A stretch of 7,668 nt of DNA, from positions 1 through 7,668 of the forward strand of contig JARLHB010000272.1 of assembly GCA_031292465.1 (NCBI GenBank), given 5' to 3'. Each line of letters begins with the position of its first letter. The stretch's first letter is position 1. Positions 1 through 6,404 of the stretch are shown one piece after another. Source of the stretch: Ignavibacteriaceae bacterium. Lineage in GTDB: Bacteria > Bacteroidota > Ignavibacteria > Ignavibacteriales > Ignavibacteriaceae. The notes beneath the pieces were generated by a model. That model saw only the letters and a program-made list of their open reading frames with translations, was not told the DNA's origin and ran no database searches. The position numbers and the translations under genes are program-made.

Positions 1-63
1 TAATTATAAACACAAAAATAACAATACAATTATTAAATTCTCTACAAAAAATGATATAATAAT

Positions 64-88
64 AAAAAAAGCCGGTAATTACCGGCTT
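64..88 (-). terminator. Rho-independent terminator after the radical SAM gene
   Basis: A perfect 20-base palindrome, AAGCCGGTAATTACCGGCTT (69-88), has a GC-rich stem built on GCCGG/CCGGC. In the minus-strand sense it is followed at once by a run of seven T (70-64). It lies about 30 bases past the TAG stop of the radical SAM gene, where an intrinsic terminator is expected. On the plus strand the hairpin is not followed by a T tract, so it should act mainly on minus-strand transcription. It closes the whole transcription unit seen in this window. Confidence 0.93.
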
Positions 89-118
89 AATTTCGAGAAT
101 AATTAAGTGTTTGAAATT

Positions 119-1168
119 CTAATTTCCGATTTCAACTTTTTTTTGACTTGTTTCTTTATTTTGTACAGATGGAGAATGAATCTCTGCCGTTTTAGATGAT
201 TCTATTTTTAACGCATCAAGTTTCTCCATAAATTTTTGCTTATTGTTTTTACTATTCTTACTAAAGAGATATTTATAGAAGTTAAGGAAAGCTTTTACAG
301 TTCTTCTTAAATCAGCAGGATTTGTAATAATTGTTTTTAATTTTAACATTAAATATGCCGGCCTCAAATAATATTCACGCCTAGCAAAATTGCAAAAATC
401 GACAAGATCTTTCGCGCTTAAATCATGCGTACCCACAACATTATTGTGCAAGCCTTCCGGTGTCAGCCATTCATCATATGATTTAGCAGTAATCAATCCC
501 TCACTCTTTGCCCAGTTATAAGCTTCTGTTCCAGGATAGACCATTAATGGAAAAAATTGAGCTGTGTCAGTATTCATTTTTTTTGCCAATTCAAGCGTTT
601 CATTCATAGTTTCCAGTGTTTCACCCCTGTTGCCCATCATATAACATGCATGTACCAATAAGCCTGCTTTTTTTGCATTTTCAGCTGCCCTGAATTGTTC
701 AACTCGAACACCCTTTTTCATTAATTTAAGAATTTTGTTTGAGCCGCTTTCAAAACCGACTATAACTAATCTACATCCGGCTTTTTTCATCCAACGCATT
801 GTCTCCTCATCCAAGTCTGCCCGAACATTACAGGTCCATGTTAACCTGTTTTTTTGTTCAACCAATTTTTTGCAAACATTGATTACATGATCCTTATATA
901 CAGTAAAAGTATCGTCTTCAATTGTAACTTCTACAACGTCTGGAAAATTCTTTTCAATATATCTAAATTCCGCTGCAATACTTTCAGCAGAACGATGGCG
1001 GTAGTTATGTCCGTAAAAATTTTGGGGATAAACACAAAACGTACACAAATAAGGGCAACCACGCCCTGTATATACCATTACCTGCGGAAACCTTCCTGCA
1101 GAAAAGAAATAATTATGTGGATTGCAAAACCTGGCAAATATTTCACTTGCAAAAGGCATTTCGTCCAA
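119..1168 (-). CDS. C-terminal fragment: radical SAM core of the split protein
   Basis: This frame carries the radical SAM domain. The cluster motif is C-x3-C-x2-C in GRGCPYLCTFC, at residues 38, 42 and 45 when counted from the TTG at 1168 (about 213, 217 and 220 in the joined protein). It is followed by YPQNFYGHNYRHRS, an acidic VTIEDDTFT strand, VGFESGS, and CYMMGNRGET with a later VYPGTEAY, all typical of the B12-binding radical SAM class. The YPQ..GH.YR.RS segment recalls HpnJ-like hopanoid-associated proteins, but that assignment is only a motif impression. The C-terminal 40 or so residues are polar and low in complexity. The frame is actually open upstream to about 1255, and neither TTG 1168 nor ATG 1159 has a convincing Shine-Dalgarno. 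The true start is therefore almost certainly that of the N-terminal half. Confidence 0.85.
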   Translation of the reverse strand: MDEMPFASEIFARFCNPHNYFFSAGRFPQVMVYTGRGCPYLCTFCVYPQNFYGHNYRHRSAESIAAEFRYIEKNFPDVVEVTIEDDTFTVYKDHVINVCKKLVEQKNRLTWTCNVRADLDEETMRWMKKAGCRLVIVGFESGSNKILKLMKKGVRVEQFRAAENAKKAGLLVHACYMMGNRGETLETMNETLELAKKMNTDTAQFFPLMVYPGTEAYNWAKSEGLITAKSYDEWLTPEGLHNNVVGTHDLSAKDLVDFCNFARREYYLRPAYLMLKLKTIITNPADLRRTVKAFLNFYKYLFSKNSKNNKQKFMEKLDALKIESSKTAEIHSPSVQNKETSQKKVEIGN

Positions 1169-1224
1169 TTTTTCATTGGGGGGACGAAGACTATTAATTA
1201 TTATTTCTTCACCATTTCTCCAGG

Positions 1225-1692
1225 TCAGTGAAAGTACATTTGCAAGTGGCTCTTCTTTTCCAATCTTGCGGCAAGATCAACAATTGTTTCTTCATACTCA
1301 TTACGGGCAATACTATCTATAAATTCTGATTCTAACAGGGTTTCTTTATCGCAAGCCGTAACATGATTCCCTACCAAACATGTAAAGACTGAATTAAACT
1401 TTTTCTTAACTTCTCCAACAAATTTAATATCATTGATTATACTACCGGTACTTGTTTCAATAACTGCTATATCTGGTCTAAACAAAGAAAGTCGTTCTAT
1501 TGTTTCTTCAAAATTAATGGATTCGGCGGGAGCATCAATCAAAATGATTTTATGACCATTCTTTTCTGCAACTCCTGCGGACAAAGCCAACCAGATTGGG
1601 TAATATATTGTTCCGCTCTTAGTAACAGCAGGGCTTCGCGAACCCCTTGAATACTTTGGGAAAAAGGGAGGATTAATAAACGCAATATTCAT
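1225..1692 (-). CDS. N-terminal fragment: B12-binding-type domain of the split radical SAM protein
   Basis: As written this frame encodes about 155 residues starting MNIAFINPPF, the usual opening of the B12-binding radical SAM class (a short hydrophobic strand followed by NPP). Further family signatures are YPIWLALSAG (about residues 31-40), LIDAPAE (51-57), FRPDIAVIET (71-80) and VGNHVTA (107-113, corresponding to G-x-H-x-T). The segment RNEYEETIVDL (130-140) corresponds to the usual GE-E motif. The cobalamin-ligating D-x-H-x-x-G motif is not present; the equivalent place reads D-A-P-A-E-S. This is common in the wider family, and cobalamin could still bind without a histidine ligand. The ATG at 1692 is preferred over an in-frame TTG at 1704 because GGAG sits six bases upstream of it. 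The last ten or so residues before the TGA are out-of-frame sequence after the break. Confidence 0.8.
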   Translation of the reverse strand: MNIAFINPPFFPKYSRGSRSPAVTKSGTIYYPIWLALSAGVAEKNGHKIILIDAPAESINFEETIERLSLFRPDIAVIETSTGSIINDIKFVGEVKKKFNSVFTCLVGNHVTACDKETLLESEFIDSIARNEYEETIVDLAARLEKKSHLQMYFH

Positions 1693-1698
1693 ACTATT

Positions 1699-1702
1699 CT
1701 CC
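1699..1702 (-). promoter_or_regulatory. Shine-Dalgarno GGAG for the radical SAM gene
   Basis: In the minus-strand sense the sequence reads TTGGAGAATAGTATG, placing GGAG six bases before the ATG at 1692. This decides the start in favour of MNIAFINPP over the TTG at 1704, which overlaps the site itself. It is the only clear, well-spaced Shine-Dalgarno motif in the window. Confidence 0.75.
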
Positions 1703-1704
1703 AA

Positions 1705-1895
1705 TCAGAATATAAAAGTTTATCGGACATACAGTCTTACAAAGGATTTACAAATCTTTTTATATTTTACCGATTTTTAAATCATAAACTTAATCGGAAA
1801 AGAAGCTAAAAACAAATACATGCAACACAACTATTTTAAATTTAAGGATTGAATAAAATGATATATTATCCTTTTATATTTTATAACTTTCAAAA
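1705..1895 (-). promoter_or_regulatory. Intergenic gap likely to hold the radical SAM gene's promoter or leader
   Basis: This stretch is the longest non-coding stretch between genes in the window and shows no ORF worth calling. It is very AT-rich and contains -10-like TATAAA/TAAAAT strings in the minus-strand sense, but no -35/-10 pair that I would assign with confidence. It includes an inverted repeat with 6-base arms CCGATT/AATCGG (1770-1775 and 1792-1797, 16 bases between), a third ATCGG copy at 1722-1726, and the near-palindrome at 1741-1759. The downstream gene has its own Shine-Dalgarno and a different base composition, so separate transcription is plausible; this is inference. Confidence 0.4.
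1741..1759. repeat. Imperfect palindrome, possible operator
   Basis: The plus strand reads AAAGGATTTACAAATCTTT. The arms AAAG(G)ATTT and AAATCTTT are complementary over eight positions with one extra G on one side, and only two bases separate them. The spacing is too tight for a good RNA hairpin and fits a dimeric protein-binding site better. It lies about 50-65 bases upstream of the radical SAM ATG. AT-rich DNA produces such palindromes by chance, so the call is tentative. Confidence 0.25.
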
Positions 1896-3011
1896 TTACT
1901 TTTCAAGGTCATTAAAAATACTGATAAGTTTCGGTACATGAATTGCATGAGTAAACTTCTTTGCTTGCTCCAATGACTGTATTGCCATTTTTTTATGATA
2001 ATTTTTATCATTTAACAATTCTATTATGTTTTTCACAAAGAAGTTATAATCAATTGGATTACCTAAAAGGCCGCCTTCTCCTACAACTTCAATTAACGAG
2101 GAATTGTTAGATGCTAAGACTGGAATTCCACTCTTCATTGCTTCCAATGGTGGCGAACCAAATCCTTCATAAAATGAAGGGAACAAAAACATTTGGGCTA
2201 AATTATAAATTATTGGTAAATCTTGTTCATCTATACCTTGTAAATGTATAATTCTATCCCTTCGTTTATTCATTTCTTCATATAAAGGTTTGAATCCAAA
2301 CCCACCATTCCCAATAAGAACAAATTTTATATCTACACCCCTTGATGATAGAATATCAGAAATTTTCAAAATACCTTCAATGTTTTTTCTCTTTTCTATA
2401 GCACCAACATATAAGATATAATTTTCTGGTAAATGATATTTATTTAATAATAGTTCCTTTTCAATTTTAGTACAATCCCTTGGTTTATACTTGTCATCAG
2501 TCCAAAAATGCACATAGTGAATTTTTTCTTCTAGAACATTGTTAAATTTAATAATATCACGCTTCGCAGATTCTGAGACGGTAACAATTGCATCGCTTCT
2601 TCCAATAACAATTGGAAGAATAAATTCCATATATTTTCTATAATGAAGTGAATAATATTCCTTACACACTCTGGGCATTGAATCATGTATTGTAATTACA
2701 TTTTTGTAATTTCTTTTTTTTAGTGGGACCAGCAAATATGGTGTAAAGAACAAATCTATTTTATTTTTCTCTAAATATTTAGGAAGAATAAAATTCAGCC
2801 AGTAATGAGAATAGATTTGGCGGGAAATTATTTCCTTTTGTGTTGGTACAAAAGAATAAAAATCATTTTCATAATTAACCTTATCATACGTATATAAATA
2901 ATACTTATTTTTTTTATCATAAAGCGGAATAAACCTAACAAGGTTCCAAAGGTATCTGCTAATTCCTGTCATTTTGCCTGATAAAAGGCGGGCATCAATA
3001 CCTATATTCAT
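1896..3011 (-). CDS. GT4-type (GT-B fold) glycosyltransferase
   Basis: This 371-residue protein has the two-domain layout and usual length of GT4 transferases that use nucleotide sugars, often mannosyltransferase-like, at the cytoplasmic face of the membrane. The N-terminal acceptor domain opens with GIDARLLSGKMTGISRY (4-20), a glycine-rich loop typical of the group, and has IHD at 108-110 and TVSESAKRDI (144-153). The donor domain starts near ILYVGAIEKRKN (199-210), with the conserved R/K pair, and contains FVLIGNG (230-236). It ends with PSFYEGFGSPPLEAM (278-292), which carries the E-x7-E pair at Glu282 and Glu290, and then GIPVLASNNSSLIEVVGEGG. The ATG overlaps the stop of the upstream GT2 gene by one base (TAATG), so translational coupling is likely; an AAGGA stands about 12 bases upstream. 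Donor and acceptor sugars cannot be read from sequence. No good terminator follows it. Confidence 0.93.
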   Translation of the reverse strand: MNIGIDARLLSGKMTGISRYLWNLVRFIPLYDKKNKYYLYTYDKVNYENDFYSFVPTQKEIISRQIYSHYWLNFILPKYLEKNKIDLFFTPYLLVPLKKRNYKNVITIHDSMPRVCKEYYSLHYRKYMEFILPIVIGRSDAIVTVSESAKRDIIKFNNVLEEKIHYVHFWTDDKYKPRDCTKIEKELLLNKYHLPENYILYVGAIEKRKNIEGILKISDILSSRGVDIKFVLIGNGGFGFKPLYEEMNKRRDRIIHLQGIDEQDLPIIYNLAQMFLFPSFYEGFGSPPLEAMKSGIPVLASNNSSLIEVVGEGGLLGNPIDYNFFVKNIIELLNDKNYHKKMAIQSLEQAKKFTHAIHVPKLISIFNDLEK

Positions 3012-3946
3012 TAAGATAATATTCCTTCTTTATTTTCGCGTTTTTTACCCATTTCCCCAATGCAAAAATCCTTGAAAGACTTTATTACTGTTTTAATATT
3101 CTTAACATTTCCAACGAAAAGCCAAATTAAGCTTTTTCCGATCATAGCGGAAAGGATATAAATAAATGAGATATAGAATATCCCTTTAAAATGTTTCCTG
3201 GCAAGATACAATCTATTTCTTGTTGTATAGTACAAGGGAATAGTTGATAATTTTTTAGATGTTGAATTACTTACCTTGTGATAAATCTTAGATTCTGGAA
3301 CAACAAATATTTTATATCCAGCTTTTAATACTCTAAAACAATAATCCGTATCTTCGACATATAGGAAATATTTTTCATCAAATTCCCCCACCTTTTGGAT
3401 TACTTCCTTTTTTATCAACATACAACAGCCCGATACAAAGTCGACATAGCATTCAGAATTTGATATTCTTGAATTAGTGGTAGCGAATCCTGAAGTACGT
3501 ATTTTATTTATTTTCCCCCCCGCACTCCATACTTCTGAAGGCTTGCTATAATAATTTATCTGTGGAGCAGCTATTCCTATTTGATTATCCAAAACCATTT
3601 TGCTAAATAATAGATCTAAAAAATCAGGCTCAACAACAGTATCATTATTTAATAGAAGTACATAATCTGCTCTAGATTTTAGGCAATATCTTATTCCCAA
3701 ATTATTGCCGCCAGAGAATCCTAAATTTTCAGGGTTCCAAATGATTTTTACTGATGGAAAATTTTCTTTAATCTTGTCAACATCATTATTATCAGAACCG
3801 TTATCAACAATAACAATTTTATAATTCGTATAATCTATATCGACAAGAGAATTTAAACATTCCTTTGTATCTTCATATCCATTCCAGTTTAAAATAACAA
3901 TAAAAACAGAAGGATATTTTTTAGAATTTAGAAATTCCATTATCAT
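3011..3946 (-). CDS. GT2 family glycosyltransferase
   Basis: This 311-residue, inverting GT-A type transferase resembles the WcaA/COG1216 group found in polysaccharide loci. Motifs in order are VILNWNG (17-23), VIVDNGS (45-51) for nucleotide binding, and NLGFSGGNNLGI (74-85). The metal-binding site reads LLLNNDT (97-103), an N-N-D variant of D-x-D common in this group. VSGCCMLIKKEV (171-182), FDEKYFLYVEDTDYCFR (189-205) with the catalytic-region E-D-x-D, YHKVSNS (222-228) and YYTTRNRLY (239-247) follow. A hydrophobic C-terminal stretch (about 256-279) probably attaches it to the inner membrane. The ATG at 3946 lies 12 bases after the previous stop. A second ATG two codons on (3940) is an equally possible start, and neither has a Shine-Dalgarno. 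It would add one sugar to the lipid-linked repeat unit; which one is unknown. Confidence 0.93.
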   Translation of the reverse strand: MIMEFLNSKKYPSVFIVILNWNGYEDTKECLNSLVDIDYTNYKIVIVDNGSDNNDVDKIKENFPSVKIIWNPENLGFSGGNNLGIRYCLKSRADYVLLLNNDTVVEPDFLDLLFSKMVLDNQIGIAAPQINYYSKPSEVWSAGGKINKIRTSGFATTNSRISNSECYVDFVSGCCMLIKKEVIQKVGEFDEKYFLYVEDTDYCFRVLKAGYKIFVVPESKIYHKVSNSTSKKLSTIPLYYTTRNRLYLARKHFKGIFYISFIYILSAMIGKSLIWLFVGNVKNIKTVIKSFKDFCIGEMGKKRENKEGILS

Positions 3947-3958
3947 CTACAATATTTT

Positions 3959-4807
3959 TTAATAATTAAGCTTACCAAATTTATTTCTACGATAATCTAT
4001 ATATCCACGTATTATCATTTTATATTTCTCAATTGTCTTATCTTCGTAAAATAATATTTTAAGTATTTCTTTTAAAAATGCTATTTTATCATTTTTCACA
4101 TATTCAGGGAAATTATCTTTATACTTTTCAAAGATATAAAACCTGTTCCTTGTTCTATAATACCATCTTAGAGAAGAGTGATTGGTGGGAAAAACCTTTT
4201 TAGAAAAAAATTTCCTTAATACAATGTTCCCTAAATTATGATATATAAATACCGAATTAAGCTGCAGAATTTTATATCCGAATAACTTCATTCGAAGACA
4301 ATATTCATGATCAACATAGTCTATAAACAATTTTTCCTCAAACCCACCAATCTTCTTAAAAACAGACAGCCTAACAATACTACCACTTGTTATACAAGTA
4401 ATCACTTCCTCTAATCTCTTGCTCTCTGATATTTGAGGGTTTTGCACTTGAATTATACGAGGTGCCAAGATTCCTATTTGGCAATCCTTTTCAAGTTCTA
4501 TTGCCATCTCCTTTATCAAATTTTTTGATGCCTTACTATCTTGATCCATGGTTAAAAGAAAATCAAAACCATCTTCAATTGACTTATAAGCCCCTCTATT
4601 AAGCGCAGCGGCTATACCTATGTTTTTAAATACTTTCAAATATTCTATTTTCTTATATTTATTTAACTCCTCTCCAATACAAGGGGCTATATCTTCTGAA
4701 TTATCAACGACATATAGTTTATCAACTTGATCTAGGTAACTTAAAATATTTTGAACCACTATCTTATCGGGTCTATATAATACTGTAACGCCAGCAATTT
4801 TAACCAT
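3959..4807 (-). CDS. GT2 glycosyltransferase, rhamnosyltransferase-like
   Basis: From the ATG at 4807 this encodes 282 residues beginning MVKIAGVTVLYRPD, the usual opening of RfbF/WbbL-like rhamnosyltransferases. Other motifs are YVVDNS (32-37), KNIGIAAALNRG (61-72), TMDQDS (86-91) with the D-x-D metal site, TSGSIVR (140-146), KKIGGFEEKLFIDYVDHEYC (151-170) with the acidic pair around D166-E168, FIYHNLG (187-193) and RWYYRTRNRFYIFEKY (214-229). The last of these is characteristic of this branch. The open frame extends to a TTG at 4822 (five extra residues, MFKLY), but the ATG fits the family start better. It has no clear Shine-Dalgarno. It stands 49 bases after the wzx stop and 12 bases before the next gene. 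Rhamnose as the donor sugar is a family-level guess; other deoxysugars are possible. Confidence 0.9.
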   Translation of the reverse strand: MVKIAGVTVLYRPDKIVVQNILSYLDQVDKLYVVDNSEDIAPCIGEELNKYKKIEYLKVFKNIGIAAALNRGAYKSIEDGFDFLLTMDQDSKASKNLIKEMAIELEKDCQIGILAPRIIQVQNPQISESKRLEEVITCITSGSIVRLSVFKKIGGFEEKLFIDYVDHEYCLRMKLFGYKILQLNSVFIYHNLGNIVLRKFFSKKVFPTNHSSLRWYYRTRNRFYIFEKYKDNFPEYVKNDKIAFLKEILKILFYEDKTIEKYKMIIRGYIDYRRNKFGKLNY

Positions 4808-4856
4808 GTATAATTTAAACAACTAATATTGAATAATATGAAGACGTTTGTATTTA

Positions 4857-6380
4857 TTAATTATTAAGACTAATAATTTTTAATTTTGCAGATATATATA
4901 ATTTTTCTTCTTGTGACAAGAAAAAATTCCAAACAATCGTTAAATAAATAATTAAAAATACCAACGCGATTATAATTTTTAGAAATACCCCATTAATAAT
5001 AAATGGGAATATTAATGCTAATAACAAAGTTATTGATAAAAGCATATAAAAATTAGATTTAAATGCAATTTTAAACAATTTATTAGCAACCACAAACATA
5101 GCAAATGCATCTATTCCAGCCGCAATAAAATACGAAATTGCAGCACCATTTATACCAAAATACTTTATTGCAAACCACATACTCGGTAAATAAATTGGCA
5201 ATTCCAATAAATTAATTATAGTAGGTATTTTCGGTTTCCCGATCCCCTGAAAGAAATTATTGGGAATTGAAGACATACTGTTCATTAATATTCCTAATGC
5301 AAGATATTGAAGTACTAATGAACTATTTGATGCAAATTTATAACCAAGCCATAATTTCATAATATCAAAAGCAAATAAAATTATTAGGAATACAATGGGA
5401 TATATAATTACAAAAATAGTTTTAATACCTCTTAAAAGTATATTTTTAGCAATTTCTTGATTGTTGTTAAAACTAGCGGAAAATATTGGGAATAAAACTG
5501 CAGTAAGAGCGCCTGGCAACACCAAAAGTTTTGTTATTACCTCAAACGGCGTGGAATAATATGCTACTGCAGCAGCAGATATTAAAGTAACAATAATGAA
5601 TCTATCAGAATATAATATTATTGGGCCTACAATATTTGCAACAGTAATCCAGATACTGAATTTCCATAAAGGTTTTAATAACTTAATATCAAATATAAAA
5701 TTATTTTTAATTGCATTATTAGACTTAAAACATTGGAATAAATACATCACCCAGATAATTAATCTTACCAAAACTAAGAAACAAACAACCCAAAATAGGT
5801 TCTTAATAAAAACGGCTACTAGAATTGGTCCGAGAAATGTAAATACTCCAAGAAGAATTCTCAATACATTTATAATATAAAATTGCTGATAAGCTTCTAA
5901 CACTCCTCTTAAACCGGCGGTAGTTGAAACAATTGGGATGGAAAATAAAAGGATGTAAAATGTATCTAAAGTTTCCTTATGCAGCTGTTGAGATATTTTG
6001 ACAGAATTTGTTAAAGCTGGCACAAAAGGGAAAAGGCAAATTATTAGAATAATACTAATAGCCATCATTAGCAATAATGATGTCCAAAATATTCCGGGAA
6101 TTTGATCTAGTTGATTCACGCCTATTTTTTCTGCAACAACTTTAGTTAATCCTTTGCCAATTCCAAAATCAAAGAAGCTAAAGTAACCAATAACTATCCA
6201 CGCTATATTAAGAATGCCAAATCTTTCATTCCCTAACCCTCTTATTAGAAAAGGGATAAAAATTACTGCGATCACTAAAGGTATAACATATCCAAATAAA
6301 TTATAGATAGTGTTTTTAGCAATAGTTCTAACACTATAGTTTTTTTTAACATCTTCTGCATTATTATTTATATATTTCAA
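4857..6380 (-). CDS. wzx: Wzx-type oligosaccharide flippase
   Basis: This 507-residue polytopic membrane protein has about 12-14 hydrophobic segments spread over its whole length, as in MOP-superfamily flippases that move undecaprenyl-linked repeat units to the outer face of the inner membrane. The N-terminus has the recognisable block NLFGYVIPLVIAVIFIPFLI (27-46), then LGNERFG (49-55) and GYFSFFDFGIGKGLTKVVAE (65-84), a strong signature for Wzx. Later features are LYSDRFII (256-263), FQGIGKPKIPT (377-387) and FGINGAAISY (408-417), equivalent to the conserved C-terminal flippase segments. The start is TTG at 6380. An in-frame stop lies seven codons upstream (a CTG is the only other candidate start), there is no ATG nearby, and no Shine-Dalgarno is visible. 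The next in-frame Met would remove the signature block, so TTG is retained. It sits 24 bases after the wzy stop. Confidence 0.95.
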   Translation of the reverse strand: MKYINNNAEDVKKNYSVRTIAKNTIYNLFGYVIPLVIAVIFIPFLIRGLGNERFGILNIAWIVIGYFSFFDFGIGKGLTKVVAEKIGVNQLDQIPGIFWTSLLLMMAISIILIICLFPFVPALTNSVKISQQLHKETLDTFYILLFSIPIVSTTAGLRGVLEAYQQFYIINVLRILLGVFTFLGPILVAVFIKNLFWVVCFLVLVRLIIWVMYLFQCFKSNNAIKNNFIFDIKLLKPLWKFSIWITVANIVGPIILYSDRFIIVTLISAAAVAYYSTPFEVITKLLVLPGALTAVLFPIFSASFNNNQEIAKNILLRGIKTIFVIIYPIVFLIILFAFDIMKLWLGYKFASNSSLVLQYLALGILMNSMSSIPNNFFQGIGKPKIPTIINLLELPIYLPSMWFAIKYFGINGAAISYFIAAGIDAFAMFVVANKLFKIAFKSNFYMLLSITLLLALIFPFIINGVFLKIIIALVFLIIYLTIVWNFFLSQEEKLYISAKLKIISLNN

Positions 6381-6404
6381 TTTGTTATTCAGTTTAAATT
6401 ATCA

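Larger units (their letters stand above)
119..1692 (-). pseudogene. B12-binding-domain radical SAM protein gene, interrupted by a one-base frameshift
   Basis: Two adjacent open frames together encode one familiar architecture: an N-terminal Rossmann-like cobalamin-binding-type domain followed by a radical SAM core. The ATG at 1692 opens frame one, which runs to TGA at 1225-1227. The radical SAM part is in the -1 frame and is open from just upstream of the break to TAG at 119. Joining them at the AAG codon (1257-1255), with one step back, gives about 524 residues (146 plus 378), a normal length for this class. The joined linker reads LEKEEPLANV, then LTWRNGEE, then RPPNEKLDEMPF. This matches the family pattern of a short strand, an N/R-P segment and LDE-P-F just before the radical SAM domain. 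Enzymes of this class use SAM and a 4Fe-4S cluster, often with cobalamin, for methylations or ring and C-C rearrangements; the substrate is unknown here. All key residues survive, so the lesion is recent, an assembly error, or recoded. Confidence 0.85.

Noticed and set aside
1..60. AT-rich left edge
   Set aside because: No gene, repeat unit or hairpin can be supported; the short A runs are ordinary for this composition.
854..1231. Plus-strand open frame of 125 codons opposite the radical SAM gene
   Set aside because: It is antisense to a gene with clear catalytic motifs, shows no recognisable domain, and is a shadow of the coding strand.
1255..1260. Programmed -1 frameshift as the preferred explanation
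   Set aside because: The heptamer is not a good X-XXY-YYZ site, and I see no obvious downstream stimulatory hairpin or upstream Shine-Dalgarno-like stimulator. A simple homopolymer indel explains the data more economically.
1122..1322. Short plus-strand open frame across the frameshift region
   Set aside because: It is antisense to both radical SAM fragments, has no Shine-Dalgarno or domain signal, and looks like a by-product.
1844..1873. Possible terminator after the GT4 gene (AAGGAT/ATCCTT arms with an 18-base loop)
   Set aside because: The stem is only six base pairs, the loop is long, and no T tract follows in the minus-strand sense, so it is unlikely to terminate transcription efficiently.
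5596..5880. Plus-strand open frame of 94 codons opposite wzx
   Set aside because: It lies wholly inside the flippase gene on the other strand, has no recognisable features, and is expected by chance in AT-rich DNA with biased codon use.
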